Notes under the pieces: model-generated
Seen by the model: the letters and a program-made list of their open reading frames with translations, nothing else
What the model was told of the DNA's origin: nothing
Database searches by the model: none
DNA from: Bdellovibrionales bacterium
GTDB taxonomy: Bacteria > Bdellovibrionota > Bdellovibrionia > Bdellovibrionales > Bdellovibrionaceae
Length of the DNA stretch: 57,280 nucleotides
Reading direction: 5' to 3'
Assembly (NCBI GenBank): GCA_005793345.1
Contig: SXSU01000073.1
Coordinates: forward strand, 1 to 57,280
Position numbers and translations under genes: made by a program
Shown: piece after piece, positions 9,332 through 18,775 of the stretch
Numbering within the stretch: position 1 is the stretch's first letter
How the letters are laid out: every line of letters starts with the position of its first letter

Positions 9332-10006
9332 GTGTTTATGAAAAGCTTAGGTTTAAAAAAGAGATCCGATCTGCATTTGGCTCGAAAAATGTGGCATGCA
9401 TGCGGAGTATTATTAATTGCTTATCTACATTCAATTTTAGAATTTGATGTATCAATTGTTTTGCTAGTATTTTTTTCTACAATAACTGTAGCGGCAGATA
9501 CTTTAAGAATGTATTCACCTAAATTTAATAATATTGCCCTTAGGACCCTCCATATGGTGATGAGGGAAAACGAAATAGATAAATATTCTGGCAATACATA
9601 TTTAATATTTGGAGTGCTCATTATAACTCTTTTCTTTCCCCACGAAATAGTATCATTAGCCTTGTTATTTTTGGCTTTTGCTGATCCATTAGCAAGTTTT
9701 TTTGGTATTAAGTTTGGAAAAACAAAAATAGCTGGAAACAAAAGTCTGGAAGGTTTTTTAGCTGCACTTGGTGTGTGTTTTATTTTGACCTACATTTACT
9801 TACAATTTAAAAATGGAAATTTAGAAATGATTCGTTATAATATGACGATATTGCAAATTGTAATGTTAAGTTTTATTGCTGGAATAGTGGGTGCATTTTC
9901 TGAAATATTACCAATAGGAAAGCTTGATGATAATTTAACACTTCCAGTGTTGAGTGCTACTGGCTTATATGTTGCATTTAGTTTATTTGGAGCCCTTCCT
10001 TTATAA
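9332..10006 (+). CDS. CTP-dependent lipid kinase / phosphatidate cytidylyltransferase-like membrane protein (dolichol kinase/phytol kinase/DGK1 superfamily)
   Basis: Multi-spanning inner-membrane protein of the SEC59/VTE5/DGK1 superfamily, whose members phosphorylate polyprenols, phytol or diacylglycerol with CTP. Recognisable features are ARKMWHACGVLL near the N terminus, the region AFADPLASFFGIKFGK and the motif GNKSLEG, shared with phosphatidate cytidylyltransferases. The start is probably the GTG at 9332 (GAGG 5 nt upstream); the ATG at 9338 is an alternative. The next gene, 24 bp downstream, encodes a phosphatidylserine-synthase-type enzyme, so a role in making or salvaging phosphatidic acid for phospholipid synthesis fits. 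That substrate is inference. Confidence 0.8.
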   Translation: MFMKSLGLKKRSDLHLARKMWHACGVLLIAYLHSILEFDVSIVLLVFFSTITVAADTLRMYSPKFNNIALRTLHMVMRENEIDKYSGNTYLIFGVLIITLFFPHEIVSLALLFLAFADPLASFFGIKFGKTKIAGNKSLEGFLAALGVCFILTYIYLQFKNGNLEMIRYNMTILQIVMLSFIAGIVGAFSEILPIGKLDDNLTLPVLSATGLYVAFSLFGALPL

Positions 10007-10030
10007 TTTATACCTTGGAGAAGTTTAAAT

Positions 10031-11014
10031 ATGGAAATAGAGTTTTTAAAAAACAGGGAAAAAAATAGATCAAGTAGCTCCATTAATGATAAATTTTTAA
10101 ATAATATTAAACCCATTAATTTATCTACAAATTCAAATTTAGACGTTGTAGAATATAATATAAAAGGAAATTCTGTGACAGACGAAATGCCTCGTAAAAA
10201 ATTATCAATGCACATTTATATTTTACCTAATTTAATGACAACTGGAAACTTATTTTGTGGTTTCTTTGCAATTGTATCGGCAATAAAGGGTGAATTTTTA
10301 TATGCAGCATATGCTATTGTTGCAGCCTCTGTATTTGATTTATTAGATGGCCGTTTAGCAAGACTTACTAGATCTACAAGTAAGTTTGGCGCAGAATATG
10401 ATTCGCTTTGTGATTTATGTAGTTTTGGTATGGCTCCTGGAGTTCTATTATTTTTATGGGCATTGCAACCTTTTGGTCGAATTGGTTGGCTAGCATGTTT
10501 TTTATTTGTTGCTTGTGGAGCTTTGCGCTTGGCGCGTTTTAATGTTCAAGCAAACGTAATTGAAAAAAGTTACTTTCAAGGTTTACCAATTCCGATGGCC
10601 GCAGGAATCGTAGCCAGTTCTGTTTTGGCTTTTAATGATCTAGGATTAGAGCCCAATGGAAATATTGGGTTATTAGTTATGACATTTTTATTAGCTTTTG
10701 TAATGGTCAGTACGTTTAGATATCGCAGCTTTAAAGATTTAGATCTTAAAGAGAGACATCCGTTTCGTTACCTTGTGGTTGGTGTAGCAATTTTAACAGT
10801 TGTTGCATTAAGGCCGGAAGTTAATTTGTTTGTTTTATTTTTAACATACGCTGTTTTAGGTGCATTATTTGGAATTTTTAGATGGGGAAAAAGTGCTCGG
10901 AAAATAAAAACAAATGCTTATAATCCTCCAATTCCACAAACTCCTGATCAAGATTTAATAGAAGAATTTACAGATGAAAATGAGTCTCATGAAGAAGAAG
11001 GATCTAAAAAATAA
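10031..11014 (+). CDS. pssA: CDP-diacylglycerol-serine O-phosphatidyltransferase (CDP-alcohol phosphatidyltransferase family)
   Basis: Integral membrane enzyme joining CDP-diacylglycerol to an alcohol, here most likely serine. The full family signature D-x2-DG-x2-AR-x8-G-x3-D-x3-D is present, with Asp103, Asp106, Gly107, Arg111, Gly120, Asp124 and Asp128. Several transmembrane helices follow. The first 55 residues are a polar extension ahead of the usual start; a GGAG about 10 nt before the ATG at 10031 supports the long form, but ATG codons at residues 53 and 60 are alternatives. The C terminus is acidic. Its stop overlaps the asd start (TAATG), so the two are translationally coupled. Confidence 0.9.
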   Translation: MEIEFLKNREKNRSSSSINDKFLNNIKPINLSTNSNLDVVEYNIKGNSVTDEMPRKKLSMHIYILPNLMTTGNLFCGFFAIVSAIKGEFLYAAYAIVAASVFDLLDGRLARLTRSTSKFGAEYDSLCDLCSFGMAPGVLLFLWALQPFGRIGWLACFLFVACGALRLARFNVQANVIEKSYFQGLPIPMAAGIVASSVLAFNDLGLEPNGNIGLLVMTFLLAFVMVSTFRYRSFKDLDLKERHPFRYLVVGVAILTVVALRPEVNLFVLFLTYAVLGALFGIFRWGKSARKIKTNAYNPPIPQTPDQDLIEEFTDENESHEEEGSKK

Positions 11015-12015
11015 TGAAACAGTATAAAGTTGGTTTAGTGGGTGCCACTGGAATGGTTGGAAAGGTTTTTGTTCAACTTTTGGCAGAAAGAAAATTTCCG
11101 GTTAGTGAGCTTAGACCCTTTGCAAGTGATGCTTCACAGGGAAAAAAAATAGAATTAAACAATAAATCTTGGGAAATTAAAACATTAACTACAAATTGTT
11201 TTGAAGGTTTGGATTTAGTGTTTTTTTCTTCAGGTGATGACATTTCAAAAGAGTGGGGGCCTATCGCTGTTAAAGCTGGAGCTTATGTAATAGATAATTC
11301 AGCAGCATTTAGAATGGATCCTGAAATTCCATTGATAGTACCCGAAGTTAATTGGACCAATGAAATACTAAAAAAACCTTGTTTGATTGCAAATCCTAAT
11401 TGTTCTACCATTCAGTTAGTTGTGGCCCTTAAACCTCTTCGGGACTCGTTCGGTATAGAGGATGTTAGAGTGTCGAGTTATCAAGCGGTAAGTGGAGCAG
11501 GGCAAGCGGGTTATGATGAGTTATTAGATCAAACTAAAAAATATCCTGAGTCTATATCTAGTCAAACTTTTGCAAGACAAATTTTATTTAATTGTATACC
11601 TCAAATTGGTTCCTTCGATAAAGATGGTTTCACTTCAGAAGAAGTAAAAATCATGAATGAAACTCGTAAAATTTTAAATGAACCTAAATTAAAAGTTTCT
11701 GCTTTCACGGTTCGAGTTCCCGCATTAAATGCCCATAGTGAAACAGTATGGGTAACTCTTAGTAAACAAATTAATGAGGAGCAAATTCATCAAGCACTAA
11801 GTGGCAAAGATGGTTTAGTATTTATTAAGGATCATAATCAATATCCAACAGCTTTAGATGTTTCAGGAAAAGATCCTGTTTATGTTGGGCGAGTTCATAA
11901 AGATCCAAACGATTTAAAAACTTGGATGTTATGGATTGTAAGCGATAACATTAAAAAGGGTGCTGCTCTTAACGGAATTCAAATTGCAGAAAAAATAATA
12001 ACTGCTCATGATTAA
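11014..12015 (+). CDS. asd: Aspartate-semialdehyde dehydrogenase
   Basis: Reduces aspartyl phosphate to aspartate semialdehyde with NADPH, the branch point to lysine/diaminopimelate, threonine and methionine. NADP-binding GLVGATGMVG is at the N terminus, the catalytic Cys130 in NPNCSTIQ, SYQAVSGAG follows, and His241 sits in NAHSETV. Length 333 aa is normal. The ATG overlaps the pssA stop. The 3' end lies within a dispersed repeat: the final residues I-I-T-A-H-D and the stop TAA are encoded by the repeat's first bases, so its native C terminus has been replaced or extended by about five residues. Confidence 0.95.
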   Translation: MKQYKVGLVGATGMVGKVFVQLLAERKFPVSELRPFASDASQGKKIELNNKSWEIKTLTTNCFEGLDLVFFSSGDDISKEWGPIAVKAGAYVIDNSAAFRMDPEIPLIVPEVNWTNEILKKPCLIANPNCSTIQLVVALKPLRDSFGIEDVRVSSYQAVSGAGQAGYDELLDQTKKYPESISSQTFARQILFNCIPQIGSFDKDGFTSEEVKIMNETRKILNEPKLKVSAFTVRVPALNAHSETVWVTLSKQINEEQIHQALSGKDGLVFIKDHNQYPTALDVSGKDPVYVGRVHKDPNDLKTWMLWIVSDNIKKGAALNGIQIAEKIITAHD

Positions 12016-12097
12016 GTCTGATCAGCTTCGCTGATTATACGAGACAAAATCATGCGCCGTTATTTTCCTGTTTGTTGGGGTGATTTTCAATCACCCT
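11996..12097 (+). repeat. Dispersed repeat, A-B unit (copy 6) encoding the end of asd
   Basis: Starts inside the asd coding sequence. The A arm AATAACTGCTCATGATTAAG is read in frame as ..ATA ATA ACT GCT CAT GAT TAA, giving the last residues and the stop. The turn is a variant, CAGCTTCGCTG, again self-complementary. The right arm is diverged (GCGCCGTTATT). B is nearly complete (GGGGTGATTTTCAATCACCC); C is missing. Confidence 0.9.
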
Positions 12098-12183
12098 TAT
12101 TTGACTACTAATGATTAAGTTTGAATTTAAAAGAATATTGAACACCATTGACCGATGTGTGAGGTTATGTTCTGCTTATTGGT

Positions 12184-14664
12184 ATGGACATAAAATCTAA
12201 GGCTCACCGAAAAAAAGTATATGCTATTTTAACTTTTGTATTTATCTTTACTATTTTTTTTATCCCACATGTGGATGCGAAGATTAACTCTTTAGAATTT
12301 GATGAATCTACCTTATCAAATATTGTAAAAAAATCATCATCTTCGTCAACGACAGTAACCACTGGAACAACTTCTTCGTCGAGCACCACGCAAATAATTT
12401 ATGGAGGTATGGCTGGTACTTGTGATGCATCTACTAGTTCTACTTGTAATAGTTGTACAGAAACAGTGGCGCCTTGTAATGTTAGAAGAATTTACCCTGA
12501 GCTTGAGTTGGTAATAAGATTTCAAACGGATAAGTCTGACGTCATTACTGATTCATCTCGAGTTTTAATAAAATCAGATGATGGTTCATTAACACCAACT
12601 TCTGTATCATCTCCAATAACAGTAAACTCAACTATAACTGTAAATATAAAATGGTCAGCACTTTGTAATTTTATTGGAGCGGGGACTAGCTGTGCAACAG
12701 AGATGACAGCACCAAAATCCTTAAATATAGGGATCGATTCAAATTCAGATGGTGATCTTGATGATTCTGCTCCTTTTCAGGTTCATGTGACAGGTGCAAA
12801 TTTAAATGCGGGGTCTTACTCAAATCACACTTTTTGTAAAGAGGATGGTGATACTGCTTTAGATTATGAGGGGTTTTGTTATTTTAAACTTTTTAAAGGT
12901 GATAAAAAAGCTTATATAGATGATTCAAGACAAAGTACAACTTACAATGAGGCTCCCGGGGGAACAAATTATAAAGCGGTTAGGTTTTATTATTCGGAAT
13001 CTGCATCAGAAACCTGCAGTACTAGTGATTTCGCTAATGTAAATCCAACATCAGACTACTTTGATATTACCACAAATAATGTAGATAAGACGTACTATCT
13101 GAATGAGTCTTATATGTCTGGTCTTACTAATGGCAAAGGTTATTATTTTAGATTGGCCAATGTTGATAATGCAAATAATGTTTTTTATTTTACTAAAACA
13201 TCTGATTTAACATGTGAAGATCACTTTGTTGTTCCAGAAGAAGTTACAGGTTTATTAGACGGACAAAAATGTTTTATTGCTACAGCAGCTTTTGGCACAC
13301 CTTTGGCAAAAGAGTTGGATATATTAAGAAGCTTCAGAAATAATTATTTATTAACTAATAATCTAGGTACAAAATTTGTAAAGTGGTATTACTCTTGGAG
13401 TCCTGGAGTTGCAAATAAGATTAAAGAAAATGATTTTTATAGAGCTGTCGTTCGTGTTTTACTTTGGCCGATGATTGGAGTTGCAAGTTTAGTTTTAACT
13501 TTTGGGTTAAAGAGTCTGAGTGTTGGTATAATATTTTTGTTTTTTTTAGGATTATTTTTGTTTAAATTTAAAACAAATTACAGTTTATTTTATATTAAAA
13601 ATAATGGAAAAAAAATAGATATTAATCATGGAAATAAAAAAAAAAATTCAAATATAAAATACAAAACTATAAATTCGATCAATGGTAAAAAAACAAATCT
13701 AAATATGAGATTTAAAATTTGGTCGATAATATTTGTTTTTGGTTGTAGTTTGATCTTTTGTAGAAATTTAGTCTATGCACAAACAACAAACGATTCGTTA
13801 GAAAATAGCGACTTTGAAAATACCGACAACAATGATGGTTCAAAAACTGACTCAAGTTCATTACTAACAAGTCCTGATAAAGGTTTTGAAGGCGTTGATG
13901 AAGATGGCGCATATTTATATACGGAATCGGAAACGAATGATGAAAAAGAAGTTGGTGAAGCTGTTGAGGTTAAACCAAATCAAGAAAACTACAGAAATGG
14001 TTTATTAAAAACTACTAGTGATGGTTCTTATTTATATAAAGTAGATTTGTCAGAACATCATAATGGAGCCTCTCTGAGAATGGGGAGGATTTCTCCACCG
14101 CAAATAACTATAGATTTGCCAGAAGGGTCAGCTCAAACGCAATTAAGTTATTCAGATATTTATAGTAATGATCCTTTAAATTCAATGTTGTTTGAGTACT
14201 TTTGGGAAAAAGCAAAATATGGTGTATGGAGTTTTTCTATTGGGACTGGGTTGGCGCAAACTTCTGCCTATGGTCGTTTTAAAAACCATCCTGAAGAGCA
14301 GGCTAGAGAGAGATATACATTTTATTTATTTCCAAATCACATGAGCTTAACTTATAAATTTCAATATACTAAAAGACCTTGGGGAGTGCCCTATATCACA
14401 GGTGGTTATGCTCCTTTTTTATTAATGGAAAGACGTGATGATGGCGGAAAGCAAAATATGATTACAGCTCAAGCTGCAACAGCTGCTGCTGGAATTAAAT
14501 TAAATATTGGCGCACTAGATGATGAAAGTGCTTTTATTTTAGATGCTGAATATGGTATTGGAAATGTTTGGTTAGACATTGAAGCTCGAGCTTTTCAGGG
14601 GTTTCAGAAAAATAGAAACGTTACTTCAAACATGATCAATGCTGGAGTTGGATTTGACTTTTAG
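12184..14664 (+). CDS. Exported CFI-box protein joined to an outer-membrane beta-barrel-like region
   Basis: An 826-residue protein in two halves. The first half has a signal peptide (ending HVDA-K), a Ser/Thr-rich stretch, a Cys-containing beta-rich region and a CFI-box module near residues 360-425: CFIATAAFG starting at Cys363, then ILRSFRNNYLL and WYYSWSPGVA. Two hydrophobic helices follow (about 425-465). At residue 508 (Met at 13705) a second apparent signal peptide begins, MRFKIWSIIFVFG and on to VYAQ, followed by about 290 residues ending GVGFDF. A terminal Phe and alternating aromatic strands suggest an outer-membrane barrel. This may be a fusion of two genes or a polyprotein. The function is unknown. 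truA overlaps the 3' end by 26 bp. Confidence 0.75.
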   Translation: MDIKSKAHRKKVYAILTFVFIFTIFFIPHVDAKINSLEFDESTLSNIVKKSSSSSTTVTTGTTSSSSTTQIIYGGMAGTCDASTSSTCNSCTETVAPCNVRRIYPELELVIRFQTDKSDVITDSSRVLIKSDDGSLTPTSVSSPITVNSTITVNIKWSALCNFIGAGTSCATEMTAPKSLNIGIDSNSDGDLDDSAPFQVHVTGANLNAGSYSNHTFCKEDGDTALDYEGFCYFKLFKGDKKAYIDDSRQSTTYNEAPGGTNYKAVRFYYSESASETCSTSDFANVNPTSDYFDITTNNVDKTYYLNESYMSGLTNGKGYYFRLANVDNANNVFYFTKTSDLTCEDHFVVPEEVTGLLDGQKCFIATAAFGTPLAKELDILRSFRNNYLLTNNLGTKFVKWYYSWSPGVANKIKENDFYRAVVRVLLWPMIGVASLVLTFGLKSLSVGIIFLFFLGLFLFKFKTNYSLFYIKNNGKKIDINHGNKKKNSNIKYKTINSINGKKTNLNMRFKIWSIIFVFGCSLIFCRNLVYAQTTNDSLENSDFENTDNNDGSKTDSSSLLTSPDKGFEGVDEDGAYLYTESETNDEKEVGEAVEVKPNQENYRNGLLKTTSDGSYLYKVDLSEHHNGASLRMGRISPPQITIDLPEGSAQTQLSYSDIYSNDPLNSMLFEYFWEKAKYGVWSFSIGTGLAQTSAYGRFKNHPEEQARERYTFYLFPNHMSLTYKFQYTKRPWGVPYITGGYAPFLLMERRDDGGKQNMITAQAATAAAGIKLNIGALDDESAFILDAEYGIGNVWLDIEARAFQGFQKNRNVTSNMINAGVGFDF

Positions 14665-15445
14665 ATTAAAACTTAAAATAGCTTACGATGGGACTGATTT
14701 TTGTGGTTGGCAAAAACAAAATTCCTCAACATACGGTAAAGCTGTTTCAAGTGTTCAAGAACAACTTGAAAGTGCAATTTCAAAATTATTTCATCAACCA
14801 ATACAATGTAACTCATCCGGAAGAACAGATGCTGGAGTTCATGCTTTGGCTCAAATTGTACATTGTGATGTCCCTCGGGATCCTCGAGGAATTAAATTTG
14901 CTTGGGCTTTAAAATCTAGTTTGCCAACCTCTATAGCGGTAAAAAAAGTATGGTTGGCGCCAGATGATTTTCATTCTTTGTTTTCATGTGAGGCAAAAAC
15001 TTATCGCTATGTGGTGCACACAGGACCGACGCCCCCTGTTTTTTTAAACCGCTATTGTTTGTGGTATCCCCATAAGTTTGACCTTGAGCGTCTTAATAGA
15101 ATATCAAAATTAATTGAAGGTACCCATGATTTTAAATGTTTTCAATCCCGAGGTACTGAGTTGGCATCAACAGTTCGTACAGTATTTAAAGCCAAATGGA
15201 CTCAAAAAAGCAAGTATTTATACCACTTTGAAATAACTGGAGACGGATTTTTAAAGCAGATGGTAAGAAATATTGTTGGAACTCAATTTTTATTTTGTAA
15301 AGATAGTATCGAGCCTGGTGAAATTATAAATTTGATTAAAATGCAGGATAGGACCCTGGCAGGATGGACTGCCGCTCCACAAGGTTTATTTTTAAAAAAG
15401 GTTTATTATTCACAAGAGCTTGACAAGAGATGTCTACAAATTTAG
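14639..15445 (+). CDS. truA: tRNA pseudouridine(38-40) synthase TruA
   Basis: Converts uridines 38-40 of the tRNA anticodon arm to pseudouridine. The catalytic Asp64 sits in SSGRTDAGVHAL; DGTDFCGWQ near the start and GDGFLKQMVRNIVGT near the end are family blocks. The gene overlaps the preceding barrel-protein gene by 26 bp. The ATG at 14639 has no clear ribosome site; a TTG at 14654 has GGAG 6 nt upstream and would give a start closer to other TruA proteins. It precedes rplM and rpsI, a linkage seen in several bacterial groups. Confidence 0.95.
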   Translation: MLELDLTFRLKLKIAYDGTDFCGWQKQNSSTYGKAVSSVQEQLESAISKLFHQPIQCNSSGRTDAGVHALAQIVHCDVPRDPRGIKFAWALKSSLPTSIAVKKVWLAPDDFHSLFSCEAKTYRYVVHTGPTPPVFLNRYCLWYPHKFDLERLNRISKLIEGTHDFKCFQSRGTELASTVRTVFKAKWTQKSKYLYHFEITGDGFLKQMVRNIVGTQFLFCKDSIEPGEIINLIKMQDRTLAGWTAAPQGLFLKKVYYSQELDKRCLQI

Positions 15446-15495
15446 AACAGCATCTTCACAAGTCAATCAAACATAGTATTTTGGAGTTTTGGAAT

Positions 15496-15930
15496 ATGAA
15501 AACTTGGATCGCAAAACAAGATGAAGTAAAAAGAGCATGGTGGATCGTTGATGCTACAGATCTTACACTTGGCCGTTTAGCAACTGAAGTAGCTAATGTA
15601 CTTAGAGGAAAAAATAAGCCTATATTTACACCTAACGTAGATTGTGGTGATTTTGTAGTTGTTATTAACTCCGATAAAATCAAAATGACAGGTAATAAAG
15701 CTGTTCAGAAAAAATATTACAGTCACACTAGATTTTTCGGTTCATTAAAAGAAAAATCAGCAGCACAAATGATGATAGATGATTCAACATTTGTAATTTC
15801 AGAAGCTGTTCGAGGAATGTTACCAACAAATAAATTATCTACTAGCATTCTTAAAAAATTAAAGGTTTACAAAAATGCTGAACACATTCATGCTGTTCAA
15901 AAACCTTTACCTTTAGTGATTAAACATTAA
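15496..15930 (+). CDS. rplM: 50S ribosomal protein L13
   Basis: Large-subunit ribosomal protein, early in assembly. From the ATG at 15496 the product is 144 aa and begins MKTWIAKQDEVKRAWWIVDA, the expected L13 start. A longer frame from 15430 overlaps truA and adds 22 unconserved residues, so I reject it; GGAG lies 9 nt before 15496. Conserved blocks LGRLATEVANVLRGKNKP, RGMLPTNKLS and LKVYKNAEHIH are present. rpsI follows after 38 bp. Confidence 0.97.
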   Translation: MKTWIAKQDEVKRAWWIVDATDLTLGRLATEVANVLRGKNKPIFTPNVDCGDFVVVINSDKIKMTGNKAVQKKYYSHTRFFGSLKEKSAAQMMIDDSTFVISEAVRGMLPTNKLSTSILKKLKVYKNAEHIHAVQKPLPLVIKH

Positions 15931-15968
15931 TTAAAGACTTATAAAAAAATTCAAAAGGGAAACAATAA

Positions 15969-16364
15969 ATGGCTACAGAAAAATATTATTATGGAACAGG
16001 CAGAAGAAAAACAAGCACAGCTCGTGTTTTTATTAAGCCTGGAAAAGGAAATGTTGTTATCAACGGAGTTGAAACAGAAAAAGTTCTTAAAAAAGCTGTT
16101 TCAAGAATGATTATACTTCAGCCTTTAGAAGTTGTTCAACAAGCGGGAAAGTTTGATATCATGGCAACTGTTGCTGGTGGTGGAGAGACTGGACAAGCGG
16201 GAGCAATTCGTCTTGGTTTAACTAGAGCTTTAATTGCGTTTAATTCTGATAATAGACCATCTTTGAAAAAAGCCGGTTTTGTTACAAGAGATCCAAGAAT
16301 GGTTGAACGTAAAAAATACGGTAAACATGGAGCTCGTAGAAGTTGTCAATTCTCTAAGAGATAA
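15969..16364 (+). CDS. rpsI: 30S ribosomal protein S9
   Basis: Small-subunit protein whose C-terminal tail reaches the decoding site. 131 aa, the normal length; it starts with [17 protein letters not shown] and ends with the basic tail [14 protein letters not shown]. An AGGGA ribosome site precedes the ATG. Co-transcribed with rplM; a strong intrinsic terminator follows. Confidence 0.97.
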   Translation: MATEKYYYGTGRRKTSTARVFIKPGKGNVVINGVETEKVLKKAVSRMIILQPLEVVQQAGKFDIMATVAGGGETGQAGAIRLGLTRALIAFNSDNRPSLKKAGFVTRDPRMVERKKYGKHGARRSCQFSKR

Positions 16365-16416
16365 TTTTTTTTATAGATTATAAATTTCAAAATTTATAAT
16401 ATAAATCAGTTTCAAT

Positions 16417-16450
16417 AAAAACCCTGAGCATAAAACTCAGGGTTTTTTTA
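16417..16450 (+). terminator. Intrinsic terminator after rpsI
   Basis: Stem AAACCCTGAG with CTCAGGGTTT, loop CATAAAA, followed by a run of T. This is the most classical rho-independent terminator in the window and closes the truA-rplM-rpsI run. It lies in a 303-bp gap that otherwise holds only a decayed repeat. Confidence 0.92.
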
Positions 16451-16547
16451 TGCCATTTTTTGGCAAAAATTTCGAAATAATTACTAATTAGTAATAAGTT
16501 TACCCTAAAAAAATCTCTTTGATTTATATAAGTATATCTAAATCGCT

Positions 16548-16607
16548 CATGATTAAAAGACTGATAGTTTTTGCGATTTGATCAGACTTAATCATGAGAA
16601 GTTATTT
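16548..16607 (-). repeat. Dispersed repeat, decayed A hairpin (copy 7)
   Basis: Arms CTCATGATTAAAAGACTGAT and ATCAGACTTAATCATGAG still pair, with the turn reduced to AGTTTTTGCGATTTG. No B or C part. Its orientation does not match an upstream gene; it lies before the exported protein gene at 16668. Confidence 0.75.
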
Positions 16608-16667
16608 TTATAAAAATTTATACTTTTAAATTTATTCGCCATGAAGAGTGAATTCTAGGAGATTGAA

Positions 16668-18770
16668 ATGCAATTCAAAAGGATTTTGAGTGTAATTTTA
16701 GTGACGATAATGCTTTCTAATACTTCATATGTATTTGCAGATCTAGTATTAAGAAAAAGAATTCAACCCAGTCAGGAGACTTTTCAAGAAGAGGTATCTA
16801 ATTCTAATACTCAAAACCAACAAAATGATTCTTTACAAAAAACTTTATTGGGTGGAGAACCCAAATCAGTAGCTTGTTCTTTAATTGAAAATCAAAATAA
16901 AGATATTGTTCAGGCATTGGATGACTTGTCTTTAGCTTTAAAAGAAATATCTAAAGCAGAAGAATGCAAAGATGATACTGACATCCAGGAAATGATTGCA
17001 AAACAAAAAGAAATGCAAGCTTCGGCTTCAAATGTAATGTCGATTTGGGAAGATAAAGATAATATGTCAGAAAATCTTGGTGGTTTTTCTTCTGAAATTA
17101 CAGGGCTCTTGCATGGAGTTGATACGATCACTAAGTCGTTAAATAATAATTCATTAGTTAATTCAAAGTGCAGTGAAAAAATATTAACAACAGGCAAGTT
17201 GCTAGTAGCAGTGAGTGATTTGGTAACAAGTATGGCTCCCTTTGCCATGTTTATTGCAGTAAATTCAAAAATGAGTGTGGCTGTTCCATGGGTAATTGGA
17301 GTTGTAGGAGTAGCCTCAGTAATTAAATTTATTGGTGATAGGGCTAAAAATAATGATTCGCTTGAGATGGATAAAAATCCTGAACATCAAAAATTAGTTT
17401 TAAAAGCTACATGTGAATTTTCAAAAATTGCAACAAAAGTTAGATTCTTAAAATTAGCACAAGCTGGAAAGTTAGATGAAATTTCAAATAGTTTAAACAA
17501 ATCTGAAAACTTTCAGCCAATGGCAAATCAGATGTCACAAGAATTACAAAAGCTGATAAAGCAACGAAATTTATTTTATGATAAGTTAAATCAAATAAGA
17601 AATAACTTTGAAAGACAAAAAGCATCTCTTGCGGAAGTTAAAAATACTATAACTGATCACTCGAGTAATACTTTTGTTTGTTCGCTTGGAAAACAATTGG
17701 GTGATCAATACAACAAAAAGAAATTTCCATATGACGTTTTTCAAACGATGGAGAGTATAAATCAAATGGGTAATACTAGTTCAGATATTGTCGGAGATTC
17801 ATCTGATGAATTAAAAAAAGCCTTTGCTATTGGAATCACATCAACGCTAAAAAAACAGCTAACTTCAGAAAAAATGGAAGAGTGTGCTGCTGCAACAAAA
17901 GAATTAATCGGATCAATAGAAGATGCATTAATTTTTACAAATAAAGAAATTAAAGTTCAGAAAAAACTTCAAGAAGAAAAGTTGTCTGTAAATCAAGAGT
18001 ATAAAATATGGTATGAACAAAATAAAGATTTAGAAGAAGACAAGCAAGTGGTAAATAAAATCAGTCAAGTAATGAAGTCTGCAACAGAAACTAAAAATGC
18101 AATTGAACAATCGAATATCAGTGAACGTCTTGAAGAGCTTCGCTCAGTTTTATTTGGAAATGCTGATGCTGATGAAGGTTTGTGGTCATTAGTATATCCT
18201 AATGAACCTCCAATTTACTTATGGTTAAAGTATACTTTGGATTTATATGATACTAATATTAAATCTTTTAATTCTGCATATGAAAATTTACATAAAAAAA
18301 CAGCTGATTTATATGTTGGACGAGGAAATGGTAAATATTCAGATTTACGTCCACAGTCAGTTATCGCTTATTTTTTAAAAAAATATGAATATAATAAAGA
18401 GAAAAATTCTTCAGTTATGCGTGGAGTTGAAAGTTTAAGTTATATTAATAATAAATCATTTCCTGCGGGTACTGAAGAAAGAGCAGAAGTATGTAATTAT
18501 CTTGAAACTTTATGGTTGGATTATTCTACTTCTATGAACCATTTTGATTCTGTGAAAGCATTTTGTGGTTCGATAACTGAATATATTAATTATAAAACAA
18601 GTAAAAGTATTGTTGAAATATGTGGAGAAAAACCTTTAAGTAAAAATCCAGATACCAATTCAAAGATTTACCAATTTGAGAGGGGAATGGCTTTGGCTGG
18701 TTTAAAAAATAAAAAAGAAGTCTTATCTTTGAAAATGGATGAGTTAAGTTGTTTAAGAGGGATTCATTAA
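16668..18770 (+). CDS. Exported helical protein of unknown function
   Basis: A 700-residue protein I cannot assign. It has a clear signal peptide (MQFKRILSVILVTIMLSNTS, cleavage likely after VFA), then long, charged, mostly helical regions with coiled-coil character (about 270-320 and 400-470). A hydrophobic stretch at about residues 187-219 may be one or two membrane helices. Scattered Cys residues (EECKDD, KCSEK, KATCEF, EECAAA, EVCNYL, KAFCGS) would allow disulfides outside the cytoplasm. An AGGAG ribosome site supports the start. Its stop is 5 bp from the convergent rny stop, with no terminator between them. Confidence 0.7.
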   Translation: MQFKRILSVILVTIMLSNTSYVFADLVLRKRIQPSQETFQEEVSNSNTQNQQNDSLQKTLLGGEPKSVACSLIENQNKDIVQALDDLSLALKEISKAEECKDDTDIQEMIAKQKEMQASASNVMSIWEDKDNMSENLGGFSSEITGLLHGVDTITKSLNNNSLVNSKCSEKILTTGKLLVAVSDLVTSMAPFAMFIAVNSKMSVAVPWVIGVVGVASVIKFIGDRAKNNDSLEMDKNPEHQKLVLKATCEFSKIATKVRFLKLAQAGKLDEISNSLNKSENFQPMANQMSQELQKLIKQRNLFYDKLNQIRNNFERQKASLAEVKNTITDHSSNTFVCSLGKQLGDQYNKKKFPYDVFQTMESINQMGNTSSDIVGDSSDELKKAFAIGITSTLKKQLTSEKMEECAAATKELIGSIEDALIFTNKEIKVQKKLQEEKLSVNQEYKIWYEQNKDLEEDKQVVNKISQVMKSATETKNAIEQSNISERLEELRSVLFGNADADEGLWSLVYPNEPPIYLWLKYTLDLYDTNIKSFNSAYENLHKKTADLYVGRGNGKYSDLRPQSVIAYFLKKYEYNKEKNSSVMRGVESLSYINNKSFPAGTEERAEVCNYLETLWLDYSTSMNHFDSVKAFCGSITEYINYKTSKSIVEICGEKPLSKNPDTNSKIYQFERGMALAGLKNKKEVLSLKMDELSCLRGIH

Positions 18771-18775
18771 CTAAA

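Noticed and set aside
15430..15495. N-terminal extension of ribosomal protein L13
   Set aside because: Overlaps truA and adds residues foreign to L13; the ATG at 15496 has GGAG upstream and matches the family start.
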